DNA of 64,000 nucleotides from Harmothoe impar. Lineage: Eukaryota > Annelida > Polychaeta > Phyllodocida > Polynoidae. Shown here in pieces: positions 14,001 through 24,724 of this stretch. Under the pieces are notes generated by a model. It saw only the letters and a list, made by a program, of their open reading frames with translations. It was not told where the DNA came from and made no database searches. The translations under genes were made by a program, and so were the position numbers. How positions within the stretch are numbered: the stretch's first letter is position 1; every line of letters begins with the position of its first letter. The stretch spans positions 18,654,381 through 18,718,380 of the forward strand of contig OX381713.1 in NCBI GenBank assembly GCA_947462335.1, in the 5' to 3' direction.

Positions 14001-16236
14001 AGTCAAGTTCCACAGTTGGGTTGGCAGGATTTTATCCCCCGCACATATTGAGCAAGCAATTTGGGTTTGATTCCCTGTACTTCCATGACTACTTTCCCTG
14101 GACCTCTGCATAATATTATATGATAGAACTATAGATAGAAGATACCTTAAAGTTATTGTAAAGTTCTTGCATTAGTTTGGTGTCTTCAGGGTTGTAGATC
14201 GAACTGTTACAGATGTTCCCTGCCATCAGTGTCTCAGTTTCATTTGCTGCCTCTCTTGCAATTCTCAGTGCTGTACGGTTCAACTTTTCCAGCTCGCCCT
14301 CTCGTCCAATGAGTCGAAGCTTCTCACGATGCCCATAGTACTTGAAGACAAATATGATGAAATGAATTACCATTAGGTTTTGTTTGGTCAGTTTCACTTC
14401 ACTGTTAATATTTTTTCTAAGGGAACATCATTATTGACATTATGTGTACGTACTTTAGTAACAAGTGTAGGTGTCAGATTTACACTCTGATATATTACTG
14501 TACTATATAGGCATACATCGTTTGGTATTTGCCGCCTTCAGTTGGTTCCTCAAGCTAAGGAAAGGGGTCTTTAATCGCTGTCCTATGTGTGGGAACCACT
14601 GCTAAATCGCAAGTCTGACTCTCAGTGCCCCACATGTGCACTGAGGGTTGGGAAACCAGCCCTTCTATATAAGTCCGATCCAAATTGTGCTATTTATTTA
14701 TCATCAACTTGTTACCTGAGGAATTGGACAGACCCATGGACTAATTAATCTTTATTACATGACCTAACATTATAAGTACGATCCTGTATAAGAACAAAGA
14801 AGGATAATCGTACCACCCGGGGATGTGGTACGTTTTCCCATACCACCCCTATGTGTGGTACGCTTTTTGGGGCTCTAGACCAATCAAAAGCCAGCATGTT
14901 GGTCAAGTGATCTGGCAATGGCGGCGATGTAAACAAAGCAGACGATGATGTGAACGTTGCAAATTAACGATATAAACAACTAAATTTGCAGTGTGAACAA
15001 CAATTAAAAGGTAGGAGGGCTGGAAAATTGTCTTCTGGTCGTGTAATAAAGCTTGTATTGTATGCTAGGTTAACGCATGCCCCGTACCAAACAGAGGTAC
15101 ATCTACCTTCATATGGCAGATGTACCTCTGTTTGGTACGGGGCAGACGTGAACCCATGATACAATACTGGCTATGTATTAAGTACACCTTTTTATACCTC
15201 TGCATACAACTCAAGCTGAACCGTGTGCTAGTTGTTACTGACTAGAATGGCAACCTCCACACAAGTAAAGACTGTAGTCAGAGGCGTAGCAAGCAAATCA
15301 TAATTGGGGGCCCGGGGGGGGGCACTCCAACAAACTTTAAATATCGGTTTTGTGCATGGTGTATCATTTACTTATATTAGTTTGTATGGGAAAGTAGTCT
15401 TTGAGCCCCCTTTAGTTCTGATTTGGGGACCAAGTCCCCACTGCGCCCACTTTTCCCTATGCTGTAGAGGTAAGGATTGAAAATTGTGTATACATTGTAT
15501 TATATTACAGGTCTGTACAAATTGTGCCCCCCCCCTTTTCCTACGCCACTGTGTAGCTATAACATTCCTCTGACATCAGATTCATAACGGTTGCTCGGCA
15601 TTCTCTCCCCTGGAGTAGGCCCTTTTGCCACCCTAAATTCCAGGATGAACTTTTAACACCAGGATGGGATAATTCCAGAGGGCAAAATGCAAAGAACTGA
15701 AGAACTATACAGAAACCAACTGACAAGCATCAAGCCTATATATTATTATCTAGGTGTATTGTTTGTCAGTTGTCTATTTACAGAATGATATATAAATTTA
15801 CAGGCCTTTGTTTATATTTGTATGCATCTTCTATTGGGATAAGTATTGGTCAAATGTGGGGTAAAATCTGCTTACTGTGAATGCAAGGACCACATCGCTG
15901 CCTGCATTGACAAACTCGTAATGCATCTCCTTGACCAGATCAGGACGTTCCAGGACCACTTCTGGTACGTAGGAACCAATCTTCAACATTCCTCTGGCCT
16001 CAAACTCAAACAAGTAGCCCTCCGCCACGATGACACTCTCCCCATCTTGAAGACGCTGAACAAGACCTAGTTTAAAAACAACATAATTTTAGTCCTTTTC
16101 TGACAAACAGTTTAGTTGTATTTCAATCAACTGATCACATCTATTATAAGATTCCCGTAAAGATATATCATGCCTTTGTATGATGTGTATTTATAACTAA
16201 ACACTGTAAAAAAACACACTTACCTTTCACTGGCAT
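11023..16236 (-). CDS. BHMT-like homocysteine S-methyltransferase, copy B
   Basis: Minus-strand exons in order: 16224-16236, 15876-16066, 14146-14340, 13697-13808, 13235-13410, 12121-12205, 11385-11562, 11023-11122. They total 1050 nt, or 349 residues. All splice sites are GT-AG and intron phases match copy A. The start is the microexon MPVK. Zinc ligands are Cys210 and Cys294-Cys295. The tail is [17 protein letters not shown] and the protein ends RYKTTT. The gene is convergent with copy A, with 1.4 kb between the stops. It differs from copy C by only a few residues in most exons, and introns and both flanks are also alike, so B and C are a recent segmental duplicate pair. A possible polyadenylation signal is at 10656-10661. 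As in copy A, the betaine-contact residues of vertebrate BHMT are not conserved. Confidence 0.9.
15069..15153. repeat. Long perfect hairpin in copy B intron 2
   Basis: Two 26-base arms (15079-15104, 15118-15143) starting GCCCCGTACCAAACAG are perfectly complementary around a 13-base loop, and pairing continues outward with a few mismatches. GGTACG motifs also recur in the 250 bases before it. Confidence 0.8.
15282..15552. mobile_element. Non-autonomous element with CAGAGGCGTAG ends
   Basis: Left end CAGAGGCGTAG and right end CTACGCCACTG are inverted repeats bordered by G/C runs. In intron 2 of BHMT-like copy B and absent from intron 2 of copy C. Confidence 0.55.
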
Positions 16237-16337
16237 GTTGACTTCTACACTAGGTGCATTCATGGGTTGGGAAATGGGTCAGTGCTTCCGCCCTGATGAT
16301 TCTTGGGAAGGGCCAGACATCTAATTCGGAGCGTTTA

Positions 16338-18460
16338 ATTGTAGCCAATCAGGTAGCTTGACACAAAAAATGAAGGACCCCTTTGACCCAGTTGAAAATC
16401 GGGTCTCCTACACCAAGTCTGTTCAGGTTATCTTATCATTATTATCTCTAGATATCAGCGGTTCAGCTAGCGGTGAAGGGTTATTGAATTACCACTTACG
16501 GGACTAGATTCCCAAGGGCAAAGTTAACCTTCAAATTTGACTGCTTATATTTAGAATTTTAACATGCCTGGGAAAAGGGACCTCGATCAGTGCACACTGC
16601 AATAAGGTCCCTTTTCAAAGATCGTGCCACATATTGATTAGAACACAAAGGGTGCAGATGCAGCAGTCTGTTAGCATAGTGGTGTATGGGTTCTAGCAAC
16701 ATGTAAATATGTAATATCCACCCTGGCCCAAAACCTAATATAACCAACATTCTGGACTATTGGCATCCCAAGTTATTGTAACTTCAAAAAAGGGGGGGGG
16801 GATCTTTATAATGGTGGAGTATATTAATTACCATTGGAGTTATCATATGCAACCCAATCTGTCTCAACTGGAAAGGGTTACAGTAGAAATCTGTCATGTT
16901 ACCATACAAACACTATTTTATTACACTACACTTAGTCTCATGTGATATGCTTTGATCTAGGAACAACCTCCAGGCGTAACTCATCAGACCGTCATGGCCT
17001 AGCAACCCGCCAATGATGTGCGCTTGTGTCGTTAGATTCACTCTCAGGACTAAGACTGCAGACAAAGACTGCAGTTACCAGATCACTTTTGAGGGACCAC
17101 TGTGAGGCTCCTATCTTACAAGCGGCCCCTATCTTACAAACTGATCCTTTTTGTTGGATAGGGACCTTTTTTTCCAAAGTGGTGTTTATTTCTCAAAGTG
17201 AAGTTTTTTTTTCAAAATGAAGTGTTATTTTCTAAGTGAGGTTTTTATTCCAAATAATTATTTTTTCCCATTTTTTTTTTGTTTTGTTTGTTTCATGTCT
17301 TCAGAAAAAGATAATTTCAAAATGAAAAACTCACTGTCACTGTCAAGCTGATGGATGCCAACATGGGACAGCTATCCTTTAGCATTGGGATGGAATACAT
17401 TTATAGGGTCCTGTGTGGAAATTAACACCGGCTAAGTGGCCCTTTGGCCCGGTAAAAATGTATGACAGGTATCCTTTAACATTGAGACTCAACATATTAT
17501 AGCATTGTTATATAGGACGCTAGGTGATAGCTGCCTGTTGAGTGGTCAATTTGCTTGTTGAGTGGCCATTTTCTTGGGAAAATGCCACTTGACAGGGGCC
17601 AATGGGCAATGGTGTCTTCATCCCAAGGCCAGATATCATGCGGGCCACTTATCAATTATTATCAATGTAGGCCCTACCTAGAGGTTTCTTTACAATTTTC
17701 CTGAACGTTAGATCCTGTCAAACATATAGAAACGTTGCTGAGCATAAATTATCTAGGTCTTATTTCCTTTATGAATGTACATTCAATATAGATCTGTCAA
17801 GAAAAACAACAATGTTTGTATTGAGTTCGAGTTTAAAAAAAGTATTTGGCACTAAATGTTATTACAGTTATATGGAGTATTTTTCAGTTCATGCCAAGGG
17901 CCCAAGGGTTATGTACAATGATTTACCGCGTGATTCCAAACATTTGTGTGATAATCTATATCCCTATAAAACGTTCTTTTTTTAACCGTATAAGAACATA
18001 AAATAACGTTTTGATATAACGTAAAATAATGTTATACATTGTAACGTTTAAGAACGTTAAAAAACGTCTTAAAATTGTTCACTGGGTTATAGCAAGTGGC
18101 CCTAAACATTATCATGTATGTATGGCAGACCATTACATCTATGTGTGTATGTAGTCAGAGCGGCATATTATATTTGATGATAAGATCCTGATTCAATTTG
18201 AGGGTATGTCATACAGAGAATATTAGAGAGAAAGTAATACTTGAGACATTTTCAATAATGAATAAGATGGAGGAAATGATTGACTCATATTGCTGGATGT
18301 CATTGATGATTATAATTAGTGTCTCATACTTGTCCCATTAAATCCTTATCATTCCTTGGACAGACAAAACAACCCCTTGATGACAAATTAAATTCTAGAT
18401 TTGTATAAAGACTTTTTACAGAAATAAGAACCAAAATTCAAAACAATATCAATGTACCTA
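16338..18460. other. Intergenic upstream of copy B
   Basis: Apart from the hairpin at 16563 and an AACGTT-rich patch near 17960-18080, no gene or element is recognised. The short frames at 16760-17220 have no protein-like composition. Confidence 0.5.
16563..16632. repeat. AAGGGACC hairpin family, copy 2
   Basis: GGAAAAGGGACCT and AAGGTCCCTTTTC arms, upstream of copy B. Confidence 0.75.
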
Positions 18461-18640
18461 CACTGTAAGAAGTTACTGTATTTAAACAGCACAATGTGCT
18501 GTACATTTACAGCACTTTTTGCTGTAGTTGGTATTACAGAACTATTTGCTGTATAATTACAGCATTATATACTGTAAATTGGGTCTCCGACAATGTTGCT
18601 GTACATTTACAGTAAATTGTGCTGTAGATTTCCGCCGCTA
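18461..18640. mobile_element. Partial CACTGTAA-type MITE
   Basis: Begins TACACTGTAAGAAG and continues with repeated CTGTANATTTACAGCA units. The right terminal repeat is not recognisable, so the end is approximate. Confidence 0.45.
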
Positions 18641-18989
18641 GGTGGCAGCAGTAGACTATTTCTGTATTAATTATTCCACCGAACCCTTTCTCGGGTCAAA
18701 TAATGCCTCACAAACTCTCTAGACGTTGTAGAATAAGAATGGATGAGAGAGACTGAATGCAGCTATCATTAAGTGTATTGATATTTGCATAATTGTGTTG
18801 AATAATACAAAAAAACAGCAACAGTATAGAATAGACACCACTTTGGTGGGAAAAGTTAAATACTTAAGTGCCCGGACTGGGGAAAAGCTGGTATCAAATA
18901 CGGTTCAGCTGTATTGAAGCAGGATTAAACCATTACATTGTATAGTGTGTATTATCCTAGCTGAGATTGAAATATTATGCCCATGAAGG

Positions 18990-20240
18990 TGTCGGCTTAC
19001 GACATATCTCCACAGTTGCGCTTAAGGACGGATTAAGTGCTTCACCCTCCAGCATATAAACTTGTCTATCGTCGCCTCAGTATACAAAGGTTGTAAGTGG
19101 AAAAAAACGATTTTTTTTTATTATTTAAAACTTTTCTTTATCCTATGTTTATTCAACAATTTTTCGAATTTTTCGAATTTGACCTTTTTTCTGGATGTTA
19201 TAGATTAGTATACAAAGGTCGTAACTGATTGATTACATTTCTTCTCAGTTTACAAATGTCGTATGTGATGTGAAAATATCATTTCAAGTACATTTTTAAA
19301 TAAAACAATATGTTATGGTTTTTTTTATCTATCATTTTAAGTAATGTCGTTTGCATATGGCCGTGCACATCTTTTTACAAAAGAATTTATCATTTTGAAG
19401 CAATAAGGGGATGAATATATGGGGAAAATGGCTGAAATTGCCCATTTTAGCAGAAAATATCGGAGTTGCTAGGCAACAGCACCACCTGTATTATCGTAAG
19501 TGATGTGAAAATATCATTTCAAGTACATTTTTAAATAAAACAATATGTTATGGTTTTTTTTATCTATCATTTTAAGTAATGTCGTTTGCATATGGCCGTG
19601 CACATCTTTTTACAAAAGAATTTATCATTTTGAAGCAATAAGGGGATGAATATATGGGGAAAATGGCTGAAATTGCTCATTTTAGCAGAAAATATCGGAG
19701 TTGCTAGGCAACAGCACCACCTGTATTATATTTTCAAGTAATATTGGAAGGTAGAAATAAATTGGTTTGTGGGGTTACATAAAATTGCATTAATATACCT
19801 ATTTAGGGCTTAGCTATAGTTTTGGACTAACGAAATCACTTACAACCTTTGTTTACTAAATAACAAATACATGGATTTCAGTATACAAAGGTCGTGAGTG
19901 ACCTGATTTTGACCTCAATATTACCATAGTTACTGAGAAATTAGGTAAAATAGCAGAGAATATGACTCATTTTTATCTAATGTAGTATACATGTACGAAA
20001 CTTTGTGGGCTGTTGTGCCATCTATATAAGAAGTAATTCAAAATATACAGCATAAAGACTACAGTGGTTTTTCTTAATTTGCTTGTATCTCAAAACATGG
20101 ATTTCTCACTTACGACCTTTGTATACTGAGGTGACGCTATGATATCTAGATCTTATCCTGATAGTTGGAAGATTGCAACTGTTACCTCTTTACCTAAAGA
20201 GGTTTATAGGTCTGAAGTGTCTAATTATAGACTAATCTCA
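18990..20240 (+). pseudogene. LINE reverse transcriptase fragment split by a TIR element
   Basis: After removal of the TIR element (19070-20136), the flanks give a frame with PDSWKIATVTSLP and SEVSNYR, the entry to the reverse transcriptase domain of a LINE. The homologous fragment at 40925-41040 aligns on both sides of the insertion. It is too short and degraded to code. Confidence 0.7.
19070..20136. mobile_element. 1.07-kb TIR element with CTAT target-site duplication
   Basis: Terminal inverted repeats of about 30 bases contain CTCAGTATACAAAGGT. The element is flanked by CTAT at 19066-19069 and 20137-20140. A related LINE fragment at about 40980-41005 shows the unfilled site: joining the flanks with one CTAT gives the same length and nearly the same sequence. 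Inside, a segment of about 235 bases (from about 19258) is directly duplicated with almost no differences. No transposase frame is visible, so it is non-autonomous. Confidence 0.85.
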
Positions 20241-20384
20241 GTCCAACTGCATGATTTATTAAGCCTAATACGGTGGTTTCCCAGCCCCTGCCATTATGAT
20301 TATAATTATGGATCTTATTAGGGTGCACCATCTGTGTTTTACTGCTTCCCCCCCCCCCCACACACGATAAGCATAATTATGAGA

Positions 20385-20455
20385 CATAAAGTGCGAAAAA
20401 GTCCCTTAGTGCAGGGTGCAGTAAGGTCCCTTTTTCCAGTACATATCAGATATAA
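20385..20455. repeat. AAGGGACC hairpin family, copy 3
   Basis: AAAAAGTCCCTTAGTGCA and TGCAGTAAGGTCCCTTTTT arms. It lies just beyond the broken end of the BHMT pseudogene. Confidence 0.7.
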
Positions 20456-20613
20456 TGTCCACACTCTAGTAAAAGTTTACATGTCATAGGAGTTATGAAC
20501 ATAATTAGACATACATTCATTAGATCCAACAACGACAAGGGAGAAGTTGAATGTATTGTAATCGGACAACTCAGACCACCTGCTGCATAATACATGTGTA
20601 GCCACTTTCTTAC

Positions 20614-21447
20614 TCTGCATGCATCTTGGACCTCTTTGAGTGGTATCCAGACAACTCGTCCACTCACCAACTCACCCACTACCAACTCGCCCATCAATTA
20701 TTCTGGTCAACTCGCCTATTCTCCAGTCGCCCACTCTCCAAGTCACCCACACTGATATTCCTAGGCTCCCTATATGACCAATCTCTGTCACTAGTACCTA
20801 ACCTAGTTAGTCATTTTTTTGGCTCCCGATACGACCAACCTAGGCAAGTTATTATTGTCAGGTTGGTACTGACCAACCCACCTTAGTCTTTTAATTTCCA
20901 GGGGAAGCCACTGACTGATCATCAAAGTATCTTACAGGTTGCACCAACTAGTGGTATACAAATACAACACACCAATGATGAACCTAGGTTAGCCACTACT
21001 GACTGACCCCTCAGTCATTTTTGAATATACTTTGCCATTGTGACTAACACACATATGACCAACCTAGGATAGTCTGTACTGACTAACCCTTTCAACCTAT
21101 GGATTTTCAGTCCACCCTCCAAGTCGTAGCATGGTTGCTGGTCCATCTGTCAGAGACACCTTATCGAACAAACCCTCACAGTGAGAGGCGGCTAGCGGTC
21201 CTTCAGAAGAAAACAGAAAAAAACATTTTCATCTATATTCAAATAAAAGATCACTGCTTGATCGCAGAAAGATCTATAAAACACTTTTTTTTTGTGTATT
21301 TCTACATCCATTGTACGCAAAATAATGATGTCACACATACCAAAACTCTTTGCATGCGTTCAGGGTTAGTTCAGCTTCTCCCAAATATTCAAATGTCACG
21401 CCAACGATGAAGTCGGCACTGTCATCAGCAAACCACCTGATCTGTTC
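20614..21447 (-). pseudogene. BHMT-like pseudogene fragment (exons 4 and 5 only)
   Basis: Two exons of a fifth BHMT-like copy remain. Exon 4 (about 21336-21447) still reads EQIRW and ADFIVG, but its acceptor AG is changed to AA and the active-site GET is changed to GVT. Exon 5 is in three pieces: 20614-20640, then an insertion of about 490 bases containing a TA-type MITE, then about 21126-21190. The second part lacks 57 bases (19 codons) that in copies B and C encode the GLNC zinc ligand, and it has a further small deletion near its 5' end. No other exons were found nearby. It lies upstream of gene B on the same strand, between B and C, so it is probably a relic of an older tandem array. It cannot make a functional enzyme. 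Confidence 0.85.
20750..21111. mobile_element. TA-type MITE, eroded, in a BHMT pseudogene
   Basis: Third copy of the CACTGATATTCC family. Its terminal bases are altered and TA flanks are no longer visible. It sits, with about 110 bases of simple CAACTCGCCCACTC-like repeat, inside exon 5 of the BHMT pseudogene. Confidence 0.8.
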
Positions 21448-22383
21448 TTGGAAGGCCAGGTGGAAAATGTGAATCAGCAACTCCCACTCCTCTGCCAAAA
21501 ATAGACTACTGTGGCCATTGCAGGTTAATATTTAAGAACCAATGGAATGGGCACTACGTATACACCAAAGGTGGCACCATAAATACATGGCATTTCTGGT
21601 TTAACATATGAGTCATGTTTTGAAGTTGCATTGCTGATTTACTGGGTGATATTTCACCATTTTGGGTATTTTTTCCATTAAAATTTAAATGTGCGATACG
21701 TTCCGTGATTCACATGAGTATGCAGGAAAAGTCCTCTTCATAGAGTGTAATTGCGCTGTATTATACAAATTCTATCTGTGTGTGATAAACGTGTCACTTT
21801 AAGCAATCTACTCAATACTAAGATCGTCTGTTGTCGATTGAAGCAAAGAAGTCTGTGTTATCATTATAAGTGCGGCCTAGGTCCAGTTGCCAAGGAGGGC
21901 CAAAAATGTAGAAAAGTGAAAAGTGGAAATCGAAACGTGAAAAGTCGACGCTGACAGCCATCTGCCACAGATAAAGAAAACAAAAGCTCACGGTGATTGG
22001 CAAGGGTGTGACCTAGTTTAACAGTGGCCATGTTTGATTTGAGGCACTTTCAGGGACAGAGCCTGGCAATCATATTTCTTCCTGAGAGAGGACATATCAA
22101 AGAGTTAAAACACACTAAGAATTATTTTCCAACAACAATCATTGTTCACTTTATCCTGAAAATAATAAAATTTCTGAAGAAATCCCATCCTGATATGAAA
22201 AAGCATACTTCAAATTACAGCCTCCTACACGTCCACAACGTCTAGCCTAAAAATTATGTATGGCTAGATGGGAATACCCCCCGCCCCATGAACTGAGCCA
22301 TAACATGTATGCACAGCATCCTGGTATACTGGCATCAACAGCACACCTTGGTGAGAGGAGTTCAGACTAGCCATCCATTAGGG

Positions 22384-23374
22384 ATTATACCACGATTCTG
22401 GCGTTTCCCGTGCCGAGAGTGGATATTTGCCGTTCGGTTATCTCAGGATATACGCACGCTCAGAATTTATTTTTTACACCAAGACGCTTCTATATATTTT
22501 AACAAGGTAATGAAAGATAGGCATAGCCATTTTGGCTACGAAATTCGTCCGGGATTCGAACCCGGACTGCGCACGCCATAAGCGAGCAGCGAAGCCACAG
22601 CGCCCCGGGGGCTGGACAATAATGTGGAGATAAAACCTTAGATTTGCTTACCGGATCTCGCCATGCTTCTCCCAGCGGTACCAAATACGTAGTGAATAAC
22701 ATGAAAATATGGCCAATTGAGACCATGACAGGGTAAATCCTCCAATCTGGTACATGTGTAGATATCCTTCTTGATGTTCCCGTGCTGCTTTACCCTTTTA
22801 ATTGTGTAAAATCCTCATATTTCCACATTTTCCGATCGATACCAACACACCCGGAGTAGTAAACAAGGAGACGACATAGATCACGTGACAGACTGACGCA
22901 ACCAACACCGCCAATTTGAGTGACCAATGAACTACACATGACGATCAGCTGATCGAAGCCACCGCGGAAAGTGGGTCAATCGGGCGTATTGGTCACTCGA
23001 CAAAAATGTCATGCTGCCTCAGAATCTCGTCAACAAGGATGTCTATACTTGTACTGGATCGAAGGAATAAGCTTGACATTGTCTAATTTTGCCTCATTTG
23101 GATGTTATTCACTACGTATTCGGTACGGCTGGGAGAAACATGGCGCTCGGCGAGTGTGCCAGTCGATCCGCAAGACAAAATGGACAATTGAAAAAGGTAG
23201 GCCTTATACGATATGATATTCATATATTTGAAGAAATAGTGGTATAAACGCATTGATGGCTGCTCGGGAAAGCACTTGTGAGGTATATCTAGCTAATAAT
23301 GAACTTGGCTTCGCCTCGTTCATTATTGCAAGATATACCTCACGCGTGCTTTCCCGAGCTGCCATTATTGCATT
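22384..23374. mobile_element. Segment inserted into the copy C 3' flank
   Basis: The 3' flanks of copies B and C align before and after this segment (B: 10280-10300), so about 990 bases were gained in C or lost in B. It holds the tRNA-like unit and ends in the large hairpin. Possible ATTA repeat at the borders. No gene is seen inside. Confidence 0.6.
22500..22615 (-). repeat. tRNA-derived SINE or tRNA relic
   Basis: The minus strand has a perfect T-arm (TCCGGGTTCGAATCCCGGA, B box at 22552-22562) and an A-box-like GTGGCTTCGCTGCTCG (22582-22598) at normal spacing. The acceptor-stem halves do not pair and the sequence continues as GAATTTCGTAGCC, so this is not a working tRNA gene. Confidence 0.65.
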
Positions 23375-23376
23375 AA
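23240..23376. repeat. Large hairpin, arms about 57 bases
   Basis: Arms containing GCTCGGGAAAGCAC and GAGGTATATCT pair with about seven mismatches around the loop TTGGCTTCGCCTC. It forms the right end of a segment inserted into the copy C 3' flank. Confidence 0.75.
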
Positions 23377-23535
23377 TATACATTCCTACACTGGTGGCAC
23401 CGAGAATGCAGTACTGGAACTATTTACAGTGTCATTAGTTCATCGTTATTGTAAACATCTCAATGAAGGCTATGTGAGAGTAGATCTTAAAGGCATCTGT
23501 CTATAGATTCAAATTAGTTTTCCTATCAACAGTTT

Positions 23536-23878
23536 ACGTAGAGCATATTGCTGCCCTGGTAATATGGTAGTATATTGATTGAAACAGACCATAGCTAAGG
23601 TTCTCCCAACCGCCAATAGGGGGAACCGCTCTACAACCACAACTCTCTGTAGCCACAGTCGCTACCCGGTCCTTCCAGGGACAGCACCTACAACTTACAT
23701 CTCTGTTTTTTTGTGGGTTTTTTCCCGTTATTATTACAATTGTCATTTCCAATTGTTGTTATTATTACCCATGTTTCACTTTATGTTCAATTACTAATAA
23801 AGTGATAAGATATTGTGATACGTGGGGCTTAGGCAAATGTTACTATCGTCTCCTGTTCTTGTCTCCAAGGAATATAAT
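23536..23878. mobile_element. Second inserted segment in the copy C 3' flank
   Basis: About 343 bases absent from the aligned B flank (B: CAGTTTAACATTTTTTAAAG near 10450). Contains an AATAAAG signal near 23799 and a T-rich tract, but no terminal repeats or coding frame that I recognise. Confidence 0.5.
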
Positions 23879-24301
23879 TTTTTAAAGTTTGTTATTACTT
23901 TCAACCATAACATTAAGTTTAGATGGCAATAAACATAATAAGCATGATGGAAGGGATTTAGCTAGTCTGGTGTTTTTTTTTCTCGAAAATGAAGATTAAT
24001 CATAATGACATTACAGACACACATGATATAACAATACACCACAAGGCATATATTCACACATATTCTTTCATATCTACTTTTACTGAACTCAAAGTTACTG
24101 TAATCCATGAATAAACCCTCAGACTTCCAGAGCTCTCATCAAACATGCACATACATGTGCTTTGTAAATTCAAAAAGGATATGTTCTACTGACTACATGT
24201 TATTCACTACATGATCCGATGGGAAAACAAACACGAAGATGGCCATTCTTTTGATCTATTTTTAATATTGGTTTTCATTGTACAATTCTCTTATAATTTA
24301 A

Positions 24302-24588
24302 CCATCTCACCGCCAGCAGGCCGCTATAGCTGCCAGAGCATATAATCCACTGAGCAGAATGAAAAATATTACTCAAAATTGATGAAAATATTTTCTTACA
24401 AGTCCTAGTCGAATCACCCTATGCTTGGTATCATATTAAAAGTTATGACATCCTCTCTCAAATCGTACATTTCATTTCTGTTTAGCAAAAACGCTCAAGG
24501 AGTAGCTATGCCAACATCTGATTTCAATTTTTGATTTTTTTTTTTTTCAAATCAAAAAAAACTACAGAGAAATCTGGCGGTGGGAGGG
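24302..24588. mobile_element. piggyBac-like MITE (TTAA flanks)
   Basis: Flanked by TTAA at 24298-24301 and 24589-24592. Ends CCATCTCACCGCCAG and CTGGCGGTGGGAGGG are inverted repeats. It lies 3' of BHMT-like copy C; the matching place beside copy B (about 10895) is unoccupied. Confidence 0.8.
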
Positions 24589-24724
24589 TTAAAGTGTTTT
24601 TTTTTAGTAAACCTAACAGAATGTCATGCTGCCTCAGAATCTAAAAAATTGTGTCCTCACTGCTGGTAATTAAAGAAAAAGGAAAGGTGGCAGATTGACT
24701 TTAAATTCTGAGGAATTTCAGACT

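Larger units (their letters stand above)
10224..16337. repeat. Segmental duplication, unit 1 (contains copy B)
   Basis: Similarity to unit 2 (22320-29062) covers the 3' flank, all exons, most introns, and about 100 bases upstream of the ATG, ending at GAGCGTTTA in both. Unit 2 is longer mainly because of later insertions. Confidence 0.85.

Noticed and set aside
22540..22615. Functional tRNA gene on the minus strand
   Set aside because: The T-arm is perfect but the acceptor-stem halves do not pair and no normal anticodon arm can be drawn.
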